From an uncultured Pelagibacteraceae bacterium (GTDB lineage Bacteria > Pseudomonadota > Alphaproteobacteria > Pelagibacterales > AG-422-B15): a stretch of 64,000 bases of DNA. Each line of letters opens with the position of its first letter. Position 1 is the stretch's first letter. The notes beneath the pieces were generated by a model. That model worked only from the letters and a program-made list of their open reading frames with translations, searched no databases and was not told the DNA's origin. Made by a program: the position numbers and the translations under genes. The stretch is taken from NCBI GenBank assembly GCA_902524285.1, contig CABZCR010000001.1:145774-209773 (forward strand), written 5' to 3'. Of this stretch, positions 36,037 to 45,148 are shown one piece after another.

Positions 36037-39000
36037 ATGACCAAAAAACTAATTCAGGCACTTGAACCACGCATGATGCTCGATGGAGCAGCAGTCGCAA
36101 CTGCAATCGACACCATCGACGATCTAGCAAATTTGAACAAGACTGATTTAGATAAAAAATCAAAAGAAAATAATTTTAAAACCGACCAAGATACAAAACT
36201 TCCATTTGTAAATCGAGAGGGCATTAATCAAAACACAAGAACAAAACAATTTGTATTCATTGACAGTGCAGTTGATGACATTGAAGTTTTAATTGAAAGT
36301 TTTGATGACCACACTGAAGTGCATATCATTCAAAGTGATGTTGATGGTTTTAAAGAAATGCAAAGCATTCTTTCTGATGAAAAAAACATTGATGGCATCC
36401 ATGTTATTGGTCACGGTAGTATTGGTCAGATAGCATTCGGCGATGCGATTTTAAATAGTGAAACATTAAATGAGTACAAACAAACGTTAAAAGATATTGG
36501 TGCAAGCTTAAGTGCTGATGGCGATATTCTATTCTACGGTTGTAACATTGCAGCTGATGAAAGTGGCGAGATTTTAATTAAGCAAATTGCTCAAATTACC
36601 GACGCTGATATTGCTGCATCAGACGATATAACCGGTAAGGGTGGTGACTGGGATCTTGAAAAGCATACAGGTATTATCGAGACTAAAAATATTGATGTTG
36701 AACACTATAATTATTCACTTGCTAACGATATAACTGAAACTAACACAAGTGTCATTAACCTTTCCTCTTCTGCAACCGACTTTAGGGCACAAGTTACTAC
36801 TGATGATACTAATAACAGAGGAGTGCAGGATACTACTTCAGATCGATTTATAATAGTCCAAGAAAGAGCAGATGTTAAAAGTGGTACAGGGGCCCTAAAC
36901 TTCGATGTCTCTGGAGCAAAAAGCTCACATACACCAAGTACGAGTGAGCCTGTTCATGTATATTTACTTTTCTCTAATGATGACACTAATAGTAACTCTA
37001 GACGAACTGGTAGTCGAGTAGGTGAAGTAACTTTTGATTATGAAATACTTGGCGTATTTGCGGAACCTGAAAATTTGATTGAAATGACAGGGGTTTCAAT
37101 GGATGGCGGGATTTATCCAACATTGGAATCAGATAAAATTGGTAAGAGGGAGTTGGAATACAAGAATGAAAATCCTCCGGGTGTAGAAGGGAATAAAGAC
37201 TGGTTTGCAATATCAAATGGCAACAAGACGATTAGAATTGGTACTAAAAATGGTGAGAAAGGTGACTTTATTCGTATTATCACGAGAGCACCAGTATCCA
37301 ATCCTGTCGTCGGCAACAATGATTCAGGTTACATTAATGAAGATGACATATTAAGTGTTCTTGATGGAGCAAGTGCAAATGATAGTACACCAGATACATC
37401 AGGCGAACATACAGGTGATGTATTGCTCAATGATACTGGTGGAGTTGCAAGTTTATACGTAAGTGCTATTGCCGGAGGATCTCTTGGTTCGCCAGTTGAT
37501 GGTACCTATGGACAGTTGACACTGTCTCCAAATGGATCATACAGTTATAACGCCAACAAAGATGCTGCTGATGCTCTAGATGCTGGCAGCCCAGGAGATA
37601 CAGAAACTGACACATTCACTTACACTGTAACTGATGGAACCACAACAGCTAACGCTACAATCACCATCACTATTGAAGGAGTAAATGATGCTCCTGTTGG
37701 AGTCGCGGATACTGGATCAGTCAATGAAGATAAACAGGTTACAGTCAGTGCAGGAAGTGGGGTTTTATCAAATGATACAGATGAGGACGGCAGTTCAAGT
37801 CTACAAGTTTCTGCTGTCGGAGGCAATGGATCAGCCGTTGGTCAAGATGTTACAGGATCTCTTGGTACTTTAAATTTAGATGCTGATGGATCTTACACCT
37901 ATATTGCTGACCAAGCTGGTGCTGATGCAATCACCGCAGGACAAACTGCAACAGATACATTTGCGTATACTGTTAGTGATGGCACAGCAACAAGCACCGT
38001 AAACTTAGTCATCACCGTTACAGGTGTCGGACCCGCTGCTGTCAATGATACTGATACCGTTGCTGAGAATGGTTCTCTTAATCGTAATGCAGCTGCCGGA
38101 GTACTTGACAATGACAATGATAATGCAGCAAAAGACTCTGAAAATTTAATTGTCACAGAGATCTCCTCCAACAGCACAGGAAACAGTGGTAATGCTACTC
38201 AAGGCGTACTTGGAACCTATGGTACCTTAACGGTTGCAGCTGATGGAAGTTACACATATATCGCAAATACTGCTGCAGCAGAGGCTTTAGCTGCAGGCGA
38301 TAATAGTCAAACTGATATATTCACTTATAAAATGAAAGATGATAATGGGGTCAACGAAGCTCAAGCCACTTTAACTATTACAATACAAGGTCAAGATGAT
38401 GATCCTGTCGCATCCGCAGATACAGGAACAGCCAACGAAGATGGACCACTAGTATCAGTTGCTGCTACTGGTGTTTTAGCCAATGATACAGATGTAGATG
38501 CCGGAGAAACGTTAGTGGTTTCAGCTGTTGGAGGTAATGGAGCAGCCGTTGGTCAAGATGTTACAGGATCTCTTGGTACTTTGAATTTAGATGCAGATGG
38601 ATCTTACACGTATATTGCTGACCAAGCTGGTGCCGATGCAATCATCGCAGGACAAACTGCAACAGATACATTTAATTATACTTTAAGTGACGGTGCAGGA
38701 ACAACAAGTACTGTGAACTTAGTCATCACGGTTACAGGTAAAGGACCACAAGGTGTTAATGATACAGCGTCGGTAGATGAGAATTCAACAGTAGCGAAGA
38801 GTAACGCCTCTACAAATGGGGTACTTTCCAACGATGATGATAATGCGATATACGACCAAGAAAGTCTTGAAGTAACTGCTATCACTGGAGCATCATCTGG
38901 AACAGTTGGAGGTGAAACAGCTGGTACACACGGTACTCTTACTATGGACTCGGATGGTACTTATTCTTATGAAGCAACCAACAATGCGCTGGATGAGGGA

Positions 39001-42000
39001 GAAACTGTTACTGATGTCTTCACTTACACAGTTAAGGATGATGATAACAAGAATGCAAGCACAGCAACCTTAACCATTACTGTTACTGGTAAAAATGATG
39101 ATATTACTGCGGTTGCAGATACAGATACAATAAGTGCTGGATCGACGATCACAAGAGACGAGGCATCAACGTTTGAATTAGATCACGATGATACTGACCC
39201 TGACGGCGATGATGTACCAGGCAATTTTATTATTACAAATATCAGACATGGTTCTGATGATTATAACCCTGGTCAAGAAATTACGACATCAAAAGGTAGA
39301 TTAACAGTCGATGAAAATGGTTCTTATACTTATGTAGCTGATCAAAGCGGTTCAACAGGCTTATCAAACGGTGCTCAAGCAACTGATGTCTTTACTTATA
39401 CAGTTCGTGATCATGCGAGCAGTCCAAATGATACAGATACTGCGACACTAACAATCACAATTACCGGTTCAAACAACAACCCACCTGTTGCAGATGCTGA
39501 TGGCAATGCTGGAACAGGATACATCCTAGAAGATCAAACATTGACAGTTACGAATGGTTCTACTGGAGAAACAGGATCTGACGGCAATAATAATAATGAA
39601 AGTGGAGATAATACGGGGGATGTGCTAGAAAACGACACCGACGCTGATGGACACACACTTACTGTTTCAGATATCTCGGGAGGATCAGTTGGCGCTAGTG
39701 GCGCAACAGGAACATACGGAACATTAACTATTCAAAGTGATGGTAGTTATACCTACAACGCAAACAATGCAAACTCGATAGCAAAAGATGCAACAGCAAC
39801 TGATGTCTTTACTTATACAGTCAGTGATGGCAATGGTGGGTTTGATACTGCCACAATAACCATTACTGTTTTAGGTGTGAATGATGCTCCAAGTGCAAGC
39901 AACGATACGAACGCCGTTGATGAAGATGCTACAGCATCAAAAAATGCTGGAGCAGGAGTACTTTCAAACGATAGTGATGCTGACACGGGTTCAAGCATGA
40001 CGGTGACAGGAATTACTGGAGCATCAGCAGGTTCAGTTGGTGGATCAACTGATGGAACTTATGGTACTCTGACTCTCAATTCTGATGGCAGTTATTCTTA
40101 TACTGCTGACAAAACAGCTGCTGATGCACTGGCACATAACGCAACGGCTAATGATGTATTCACTTATACGGTTACAGATAATGAGGGAGCTACTGCTACG
40201 GCAACTCTGACCATCACGGTAACCGGTAAGGGGCCTGTTGGTTCAGCAGATACAGCTACAGCAACCGAAAGTCAGACATTAACAGTCAATGAGGCAGATG
40301 GAGTATTAACAAATGACTCTGGTGGAGATACGGAAAGTCTCGCCGTTACAAATATTGAGTCAGGTGGTACGGGTAATACAGGCACTGCTGGTCAAGGTGT
40401 TTTAGGTACGTATGGTACTTTAACTATTGCAGCTGATGGAAGTTACACATACACACCAAACACAGCTGCCGCAGAGGCATTGGATGCAGGTGATACTGTT
40501 ACCGAAGTATTTACTTATACTGTAAAGGATGATGACGATAAAAACTCATCCACTGCAACGCTTACCTTTACAATCAATGGAGCAAACGATGCAATTGTTG
40601 CCGTTGATGATACAGATAGTGTTAACGAGGATGCAACGGTTACAAGATTAATTAGTGATGACCAAGAACTTGATCATGATGACACAGATGTTGATGGGGA
40701 TGATACAAGTGGAAACTTTACAATTACAGATATCAGAACTGGTCCAAAGGATGGAACTGGAACTGATGGTACAGTTGGTGTGGCACTCACTGGTGAATTT
40801 GGAACTCTTACTGTTAATGCAGATGGTTCGTATACCTATGTTGCTGATCAAGATAAATCTGATCAATTGTTAACAAACCAAACAGGAACCGATATATTTA
40901 CATACACAGTAAGTGATGGCACTGCAACGTCAACCGGACAACTAACGTTCACTGTGACAGGTATCAATGATAACGATCCAGTCGCTGTTGATGACACAGA
41001 TACTGTTAAACGTGACTCGTCAATTACCCGAGATGCTGGTTCAGCATTTGATATTGACTCTGATGATACTGACAACGATGGTGATACTTTGACAATTGCC
41101 GCGGTTCGTACAGGTCAAGCTGAAGGCGGAGGCAAAGGTGGCAGTAGTTCCGTTGGGTCGACGCTTGTGGGCACTTACGGTACGCTCACTTTAAATAGTG
41201 ATGGTAGCTATACATACTCAGCAGATCAGGATGCCGCGAATAGCTTAAAAAGAGGTGACAGTGCTATTGATTATTTCAACTATACTGTTACCGATGGAAG
41301 TAGAACAGATACTGGAGTAATTGCATTTACAGTTGAGGGTATAAGTGATCCACCTGAGCCAGTAAACGATGTTTTAGAAGTCGATGCGGCTGCAACAGCA
41401 TCTAAAAATGCAGCTCAGGGAGTATTAATAAATGATACCGATCCAGACGGAGATACTTTATCTGTAGATAGCATTAGAACTGGTCGTGAAAATAAAACAG
41501 GCACGTCAGGAACAATCGGCACAGCTCTGTCTGGAGCATACGGTGATCTTACAATGAATTCTAATGGTAGTTATGAGTACAAGGCAAACAATGCTGGACG
41601 ACTTAATCCCGGGGAAACAGCCATAGATTATTTCACTTATACAGCAACTGATGGCGATTCCTCTGTTGAAGCTCAAATTGCAGTGACAGTCACTGGTATA
41701 AATGACCCACCTGAAGTTTTATATCCTGTCCAAGATCCAAATACAGTTACTGGAGCATCAATCGTTATTAAACACAAACAGATTTTTGATGATCCAGATA
41801 GTGGTATTTACGACATTGCAGAATACAAGATTATTGATCCTGATAGTGGTGCAGAGACAAGTCTTCCAGAGGGTCTTAGACTAAAACAAAATAAAATTAC
41901 TGGATCGATAAGCACACCAGGAGTGTATATAGTAACTATAAGAGCAATAGACGGTGCAGGTCTATACGCTGATCATACTTTTACAATTACTGTGAATCCA

Positions 42001-43083
42001 AAACCAGGTGAAATTGCAGAGAACGAATTTATTAATGAAGAGATAAACCCTTACACTGAAACAGTTGTAATTAAACCTAAGAAAGATTATTTAGCGGCAA
42101 TAAAAGAAACAATTAACGAAGTATCAATCAGTGATGAGGGGTTCTCACTTGATACAGTTTCAATTGCTGATACAGCGTCTCTATCAAAACCTTTAAAATT
42201 TAATGGCGGATTAAGGTTAATGGATGCTGTTGCAAATGAAGTTTCCGGGGATTTAGCATCTGATTTAAAAGTTGGCGTTAAATTAAATGATGATAATCAA
42301 AAAAATGTTGAGCTATATTCAGGCCAGCTATCAAACGGTGAGGCATTGCCTGAATGGATCAAAGTCAATCCTGAAACAGGAGAAACAACAGCAGACATGC
42401 CTGAAGGGGTTGATGCAGTTGAGGTTCAATTAGTTGCTCTTGATAAAGATGGGAATACAAGGGATATCAACATTATTTTAGATAAAGCCAAAATTAAAGG
42501 TGACCAAGATTTTACGAGAGGCGCTGTCGATCAAGCAAGAGTAGTAGTTGATAATGACTCAAACGTTAATTTGATTAGAGAAAATAATAATTCTTCCGGT
42601 AATGCTACTAACAATAATTTAAATGCTCAAACAGACTTTGAGGGCACAATGAAGATAAGCAGTCTTCAAATGGACGCAGGCCAATACACTATAGATGTAA
42701 TTGATGACAACCAACCAAATGTGAAAATTTACAAAGCAGAGTTAAAAGGTGGTGGCTCTCTTCCTGATTGGATTACAATTGATCCTGAAACTGGAAAAAT
42801 TGCAGCTGACCCTTCAAAAGGTAGGACAGGCTTAGCAGCTCCAGCATTCTTAACTGAAAGCCTTCAAGTTCTTGAACTAAAAATTATTGCTGAAGACGAA
42901 GATGGAAAAGAGAGAGTTATTGAAGTTGAGATTGATCTTAATGAAGTGATAGGAACTGAGTCTAATGAGGAAAATTCTGCAACAAACGATGAAATCTCCT
43001 TTATTCCACTTGATGAACAATTAAAACTACATGCTAAAGCAGCAGATAGCTATGGCGAAAAGATTGTATCTCTAGTAAGTTAA
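36037..43083 (+). CDS. Giant DUF4347/VCBS-repeat adhesin with N-terminal LEPR motif
   Basis: A 2348-residue surface protein with no Sec signal. The N-terminus MTKKLIQALEPRMMLDGAA is the LEPR-type motif found at the start of many giant exported proteins. Residues about 70-230 are DUF4347 with HVIGHGSIG (His126) and ILFYGCNIA (Cys169). Residues about 420-1887 hold twelve VCBS/cadherin-like repeats of about 122 residues, with conserved GTYGTLT, DGSYTY and DVFTYTV strands and many acidic Ca2+-type loops. One further cadherin-like domain follows (1888-1990), then a C-terminal tail with two LPEWIKVNPETG/LPDWITIDPETG modules. No RTX nonapeptides are visible. It is followed by three adaptor genes with gaps of 11, -4 and 0 bases. 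Confidence 0.9.
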   Translation: MTKKLIQALEPRMMLDGAAVATAIDTIDDLANLNKTDLDKKSKENNFKTDQDTKLPFVNREGINQNTRTKQFVFIDSAVDDIEVLIESFDDHTEVHIIQSDVDGFKEMQSILSDEKNIDGIHVIGHGSIGQIAFGDAILNSETLNEYKQTLKDIGASLSADGDILFYGCNIAADESGEILIKQIAQITDADIAASDDITGKGGDWDLEKHTGIIETKNIDVEHYNYSLANDITETNTSVINLSSSATDFRAQVTTDDTNNRGVQDTTSDRFIIVQERADVKSGTGALNFDVSGAKSSHTPSTSEPVHVYLLFSNDDTNSNSRRTGSRVGEVTFDYEILGVFAEPENLIEMTGVSMDGGIYPTLESDKIGKRELEYKNENPPGVEGNKDWFAISNGNKTIRIGTKNGEKGDFIRIITRAPVSNPVVGNNDSGYINEDDILSVLDGASANDSTPDTSGEHTGDVLLNDTGGVASLYVSAIAGGSLGSPVDGTYGQLTLSPNGSYSYNANKDAADALDAGSPGDTETDTFTYTVTDGTTTANATITITIEGVNDAPVGVADTGSVNEDKQVTVSAGSGVLSNDTDEDGSSSLQVSAVGGNGSAVGQDVTGSLGTLNLDADGSYTYIADQAGADAITAGQTATDTFAYTVSDGTATSTVNLVITVTGVGPAAVNDTDTVAENGSLNRNAAAGVLDNDNDNAAKDSENLIVTEISSNSTGNSGNATQGVLGTYGTLTVAADGSYTYIANTAAAEALAAGDNSQTDIFTYKMKDDNGVNEAQATLTITIQGQDDDPVASADTGTANEDGPLVSVAATGVLANDTDVDAGETLVVSAVGGNGAAVGQDVTGSLGTLNLDADGSYTYIADQAGADAIIAGQTATDTFNYTLSDGAGTTSTVNLVITVTGKGPQGVNDTASVDENSTVAKSNASTNGVLSNDDDNAIYDQESLEVTAITGASSGTVGGETAGTHGTLTMDSDGTYSYEATNNALDEGETVTDVFTYTVKDDDNKNASTATLTITVTGKNDDITAVADTDTISAGSTITRDEASTFELDHDDTDPDGDDVPGNFIITNIRHGSDDYNPGQEITTSKGRLTVDENGSYTYVADQSGSTGLSNGAQATDVFTYTVRDHASSPNDTDTATLTITITGSNNNPPVADADGNAGTGYILEDQTLTVTNGSTGETGSDGNNNNESGDNTGDVLENDTDADGHTLTVSDISGGSVGASGATGTYGTLTIQSDGSYTYNANNANSIAKDATATDVFTYTVSDGNGGFDTATITITVLGVNDAPSASNDTNAVDEDATASKNAGAGVLSNDSDADTGSSMTVTGITGASAGSVGGSTDGTYGTLTLNSDGSYSYTADKTAADALAHNATANDVFTYTVTDNEGATATATLTITVTGKGPVGSADTATATESQTLTVNEADGVLTNDSGGDTESLAVTNIESGGTGNTGTAGQGVLGTYGTLTIAADGSYTYTPNTAAAEALDAGDTVTEVFTYTVKDDDDKNSSTATLTFTINGANDAIVAVDDTDSVNEDATVTRLISDDQELDHDDTDVDGDDTSGNFTITDIRTGPKDGTGTDGTVGVALTGEFGTLTVNADGSYTYVADQDKSDQLLTNQTGTDIFTYTVSDGTATSTGQLTFTVTGINDNDPVAVDDTDTVKRDSSITRDAGSAFDIDSDDTDNDGDTLTIAAVRTGQAEGGGKGGSSSVGSTLVGTYGTLTLNSDGSYTYSADQDAANSLKRGDSAIDYFNYTVTDGSRTDTGVIAFTVEGISDPPEPVNDVLEVDAAATASKNAAQGVLINDTDPDGDTLSVDSIRTGRENKTGTSGTIGTALSGAYGDLTMNSNGSYEYKANNAGRLNPGETAIDYFTYTATDGDSSVEAQIAVTVTGINDPPEVLYPVQDPNTVTGASIVIKHKQIFDDPDSGIYDIAEYKIIDPDSGAETSLPEGLRLKQNKITGSISTPGVYIVTIRAIDGAGLYADHTFTITVNPKPGEIAENEFINEEINPYTETVVIKPKKDYLAAIKETINEVSISDEGFSLDTVSIADTASLSKPLKFNGGLRLMDAVANEVSGDLASDLKVGVKLNDDNQKNVELYSGQLSNGEALPEWIKVNPETGETTADMPEGVDAVEVQLVALDKDGNTRDINIILDKAKIKGDQDFTRGAVDQARVVVDNDSNVNLIRENNNSSGNATNNNLNAQTDFEGTMKISSLQMDAGQYTIDVIDDNQPNVKIYKAELKGGGSLPDWITIDPETGKIAADPSKGRTGLAAPAFLTESLQVLELKIIAEDEDGKERVIEVEIDLNEVIGTESNEENSATNDEISFIPLDEQLKLHAKAADSYGEKIVSLVS
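37300..41700 (+). repeat. Twelve VCBS-type repeats in the adhesin gene
   Basis: Twelve in-frame repeats of about 330-400 bp, each encoding one cadherin-like domain. DNA conservation is low overall, but the stretches 37840-37962 and 38551-38673 (711 bp apart, 123 bp each) differ at only about five positions, showing recent duplication or gene conversion between the second and fourth repeats. The third and ninth repeats also share a closely similar core. Confidence 0.85.
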
Positions 43084-43094
43084 TAAACACCTTT

Positions 43095-43814
43095 ATGAAC
43101 AAAATTGTAACATTTGCGGTAACAGCGTGCTGCATATTATTGCCTTATAATTTGTCAGCAGAAGAATATTCTACACGTGTTTTAGTAACTGCAACCGAAG
43201 AGGCAACACTCTCAAGTGAACTTGCTGCAAAAGTTGAGTCAATTCCAATTGATGAAGGATCTGAATTTAAAGAGTCTGATATTTTAATTAAGTTTGATTG
43301 TTCATTCTTTGAAGAACAAAGAAAAGTTGTTGAAGCACAATTAGAAAGTGCAAGAGTAACTCTAAAGAGCAATCAAGACCTTGCCTTGATGAGATCCATT
43401 GGTGAGTATGAGGTTCAATTATCAGAAATCGATGTAAAGCGTGCAGAAGCTGAATTACAGATTGCTAAACTCAATACAGATCGATGTATAATTACAGCCC
43501 CTTATGATGGCAAAGTATCCAAAGTGTTTGTAAACGAGTTTGAAAGTATTGAAAGGCAGCAGCCGTTAGTTGAAATCATTGGATCTGGCATTCTTGAGGC
43601 CAAACTGATTGTTTCAAGTAAATGGCTGGCTTGGATTGATGAGGGTTATCCAATGAAAATCAGTATTGATGAAAATGGACAAACATATAGCGCCAAAATT
43701 CATACCATTGGCGTAGATATTGATCCTGTTAGCCAAACAATCGACATTACTGCAAAGTTTGATGAAAATTATGATACATTACTGCCAGGCATGAGTGGGA
43801 CAGCAACGTTTTGA
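43095..43814 (+). CDS. Periplasmic adaptor (HlyD/RND membrane-fusion protein), short
   Basis: A 239-residue protein with a signal peptide (MNKIVTFAVTACCILLPYNL then SAEE), so it is exported or membrane-tethered. The biotinyl-lipoyl-like halves are present (TLSSELAAKVESIPIDEGSE and CIITAPYDGKVSKVFVNEFE), separated by one coiled-coil hairpin (residues about 75-120), then a beta-barrel segment ending PGMSGTATF. It lacks the membrane-proximal domain of full RND adaptors. It is the first of three adaptor genes after the adhesin and should bridge inner-membrane components to the TolC-like duct. Confidence 0.85.
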   Translation: MNKIVTFAVTACCILLPYNLSAEEYSTRVLVTATEEATLSSELAAKVESIPIDEGSEFKESDILIKFDCSFFEEQRKVVEAQLESARVTLKSNQDLALMRSIGEYEVQLSEIDVKRAEAELQIAKLNTDRCIITAPYDGKVSKVFVNEFESIERQQPLVEIIGSGILEAKLIVSSKWLAWIDEGYPMKISIDENGQTYSAKIHTIGVDIDPVSQTIDITAKFDENYDTLLPGMSGTATF

Positions 43815-45148
43815 ATGATAATACTTCAATAAAAATAGCAAGATTAATTACTCTTGAGAAAAAATTTCGGACAGCAGAAAACTTATCCGAACTCGGATTC
43901 GTTTGTGCAAATGAGTTAAGAAGTGTTGTTGATTATAATTTTTTATTTTTTCTCACAAGATCTGCTACAGGCCGACAGAAAGTCCAAACAATTTCGGATA
44001 TTTCAGTCGTTGATAGAACTGCGCCGACAGTCACATTTGTTGAAAGATTAATAAATAAAAAGAAAGTTGAAACGGGAGTTTTTTCAGAAGTTTCAATTAG
44101 TGATTTAAGAGAAGATGGTTCAAATTTAGACTTACCTGACAATTTTCCAAATGAATTAATGGTTGTCCCGTTAATTTCAAGAACAAAGGGCGACTTAGGT
44201 TCTCTAATTATTGTACGATCTGCTAAAGTTTCAAATACAGAAAAAGAACTGCTGCAGCACATTGCTGAAACATTCAGTCATGCATTAGACTCATTTTTAT
44301 CTCAAGGATCGATTTTATCCTTTTTTGGTAGAATTTTTTCAGGTTGGTTAAAGTGGTTAATATTATCAGCAATCGCACTTGCAATGTTTATGCCAATTAA
44401 TATATCCGCAGTGGCTCCAGTTGAGGTTATCGCTAAAAATCCCTCAGTTGTTACATCACCAGTGAATGGTGTAGTGAAAAAAGTATTAGTAAACACCAAT
44501 GATGTTGTTGATGTTGGCATGGAGCTTATAAAATTAGATGATCTCAATTTTAAATCTCAATACGAAATTAACTTACAAGAATTAGAAGTTGCTGAAGCAG
44601 AATTACTAAGGGCTAAACAATCCTCATTTACAAATGATGAGGCAAAAGCAAAACTCGTTGAACTATCAACTGAAGTTGCTTTGAAAAAAAAGCAAGTCGC
44701 TTATGCTGAGGAACAATTAAAATATTCTGTCATAAAAGCGGAGGTTTCGGGCGTTGCTGTTGTTGAAGATTTTATTGATTGGCAAGGTCGTCCTGTAAAT
44801 ATAGGTGAAAAGATACTAACTATTGCAAATTCAGACGATATTGAGTTCTTAATTTACCTGCCGACAAAAGACTCACTCTTTATTGAAAAATCAGCAAGAG
44901 TTAAGGTTTTTTTAGACAGCAGCCCACTTAGCTCAATTGAAGGAAAAATATTAAGAACTTCTTACAAACCTGAATTAACAGCTGAGAATATTTTAGCTTA
45001 TAAAATACACGCTAGCCTTGAGGATAATATTGAGCCGCCGCGTATTGGATTACGAGGATCTGCAAAAATTTACGGAGATCGGACATCTCTTTTTTATTAT
45101 ATCTTTAGAGTTCCAATTAATATCAGCAGACAGTTTTTAGGAATATAA
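43811..45148 (+). CDS. GAF-like domain fused to a HlyD-type adaptor
   Basis: Starts at TTG overlapping the preceding stop (TTGA); no suitable ATG exists in frame. The 445 residues divide into a cytoplasmic GAF-like domain (about 10-165; LGSLIIVRSAKVSNTEKELL is the typical end), one transmembrane helix (about 180-198), and a periplasmic HlyD portion. The HlyD portion has two lipoyl-like halves (VTSPVNGVVKKVLVNTND; SVIKAEVSGVAVVEDF) around a coiled coil, then a barrel. It would couple a cytoplasmic signal to adaptor assembly. The next gene begins on the following base. Confidence 0.82.
   Translation: MNDNTSIKIARLITLEKKFRTAENLSELGFVCANELRSVVDYNFLFFLTRSATGRQKVQTISDISVVDRTAPTVTFVERLINKKKVETGVFSEVSISDLREDGSNLDLPDNFPNELMVVPLISRTKGDLGSLIIVRSAKVSNTEKELLQHIAETFSHALDSFLSQGSILSFFGRIFSGWLKWLILSAIALAMFMPINISAVAPVEVIAKNPSVVTSPVNGVVKKVLVNTNDVVDVGMELIKLDDLNFKSQYEINLQELEVAEAELLRAKQSSFTNDEAKAKLVELSTEVALKKKQVAYAEEQLKYSVIKAEVSGVAVVEDFIDWQGRPVNIGEKILTIANSDDIEFLIYLPTKDSLFIEKSARVKVFLDSSPLSSIEGKILRTSYKPELTAENILAYKIHASLEDNIEPPRIGLRGSAKIYGDRTSLFYYIFRVPINISRQFLGI

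Noticed and set aside
37300-41100. Several open frames antisense to the adhesin gene
   Set aside because: They are by-products of the repeated codon pattern of the VCBS domains and show no start signals or family motifs.
37300-41700. Possible CRISPR-like or satellite array
   Set aside because: The repeats are in frame, about 330-400 bp long, diverged and protein-coding; there are no short identical repeats with unique spacers.
36037-43083. RTX-type type I secretion substrate
   Set aside because: No GGxGxDxUx nonapeptides are visible in the C-terminal part.
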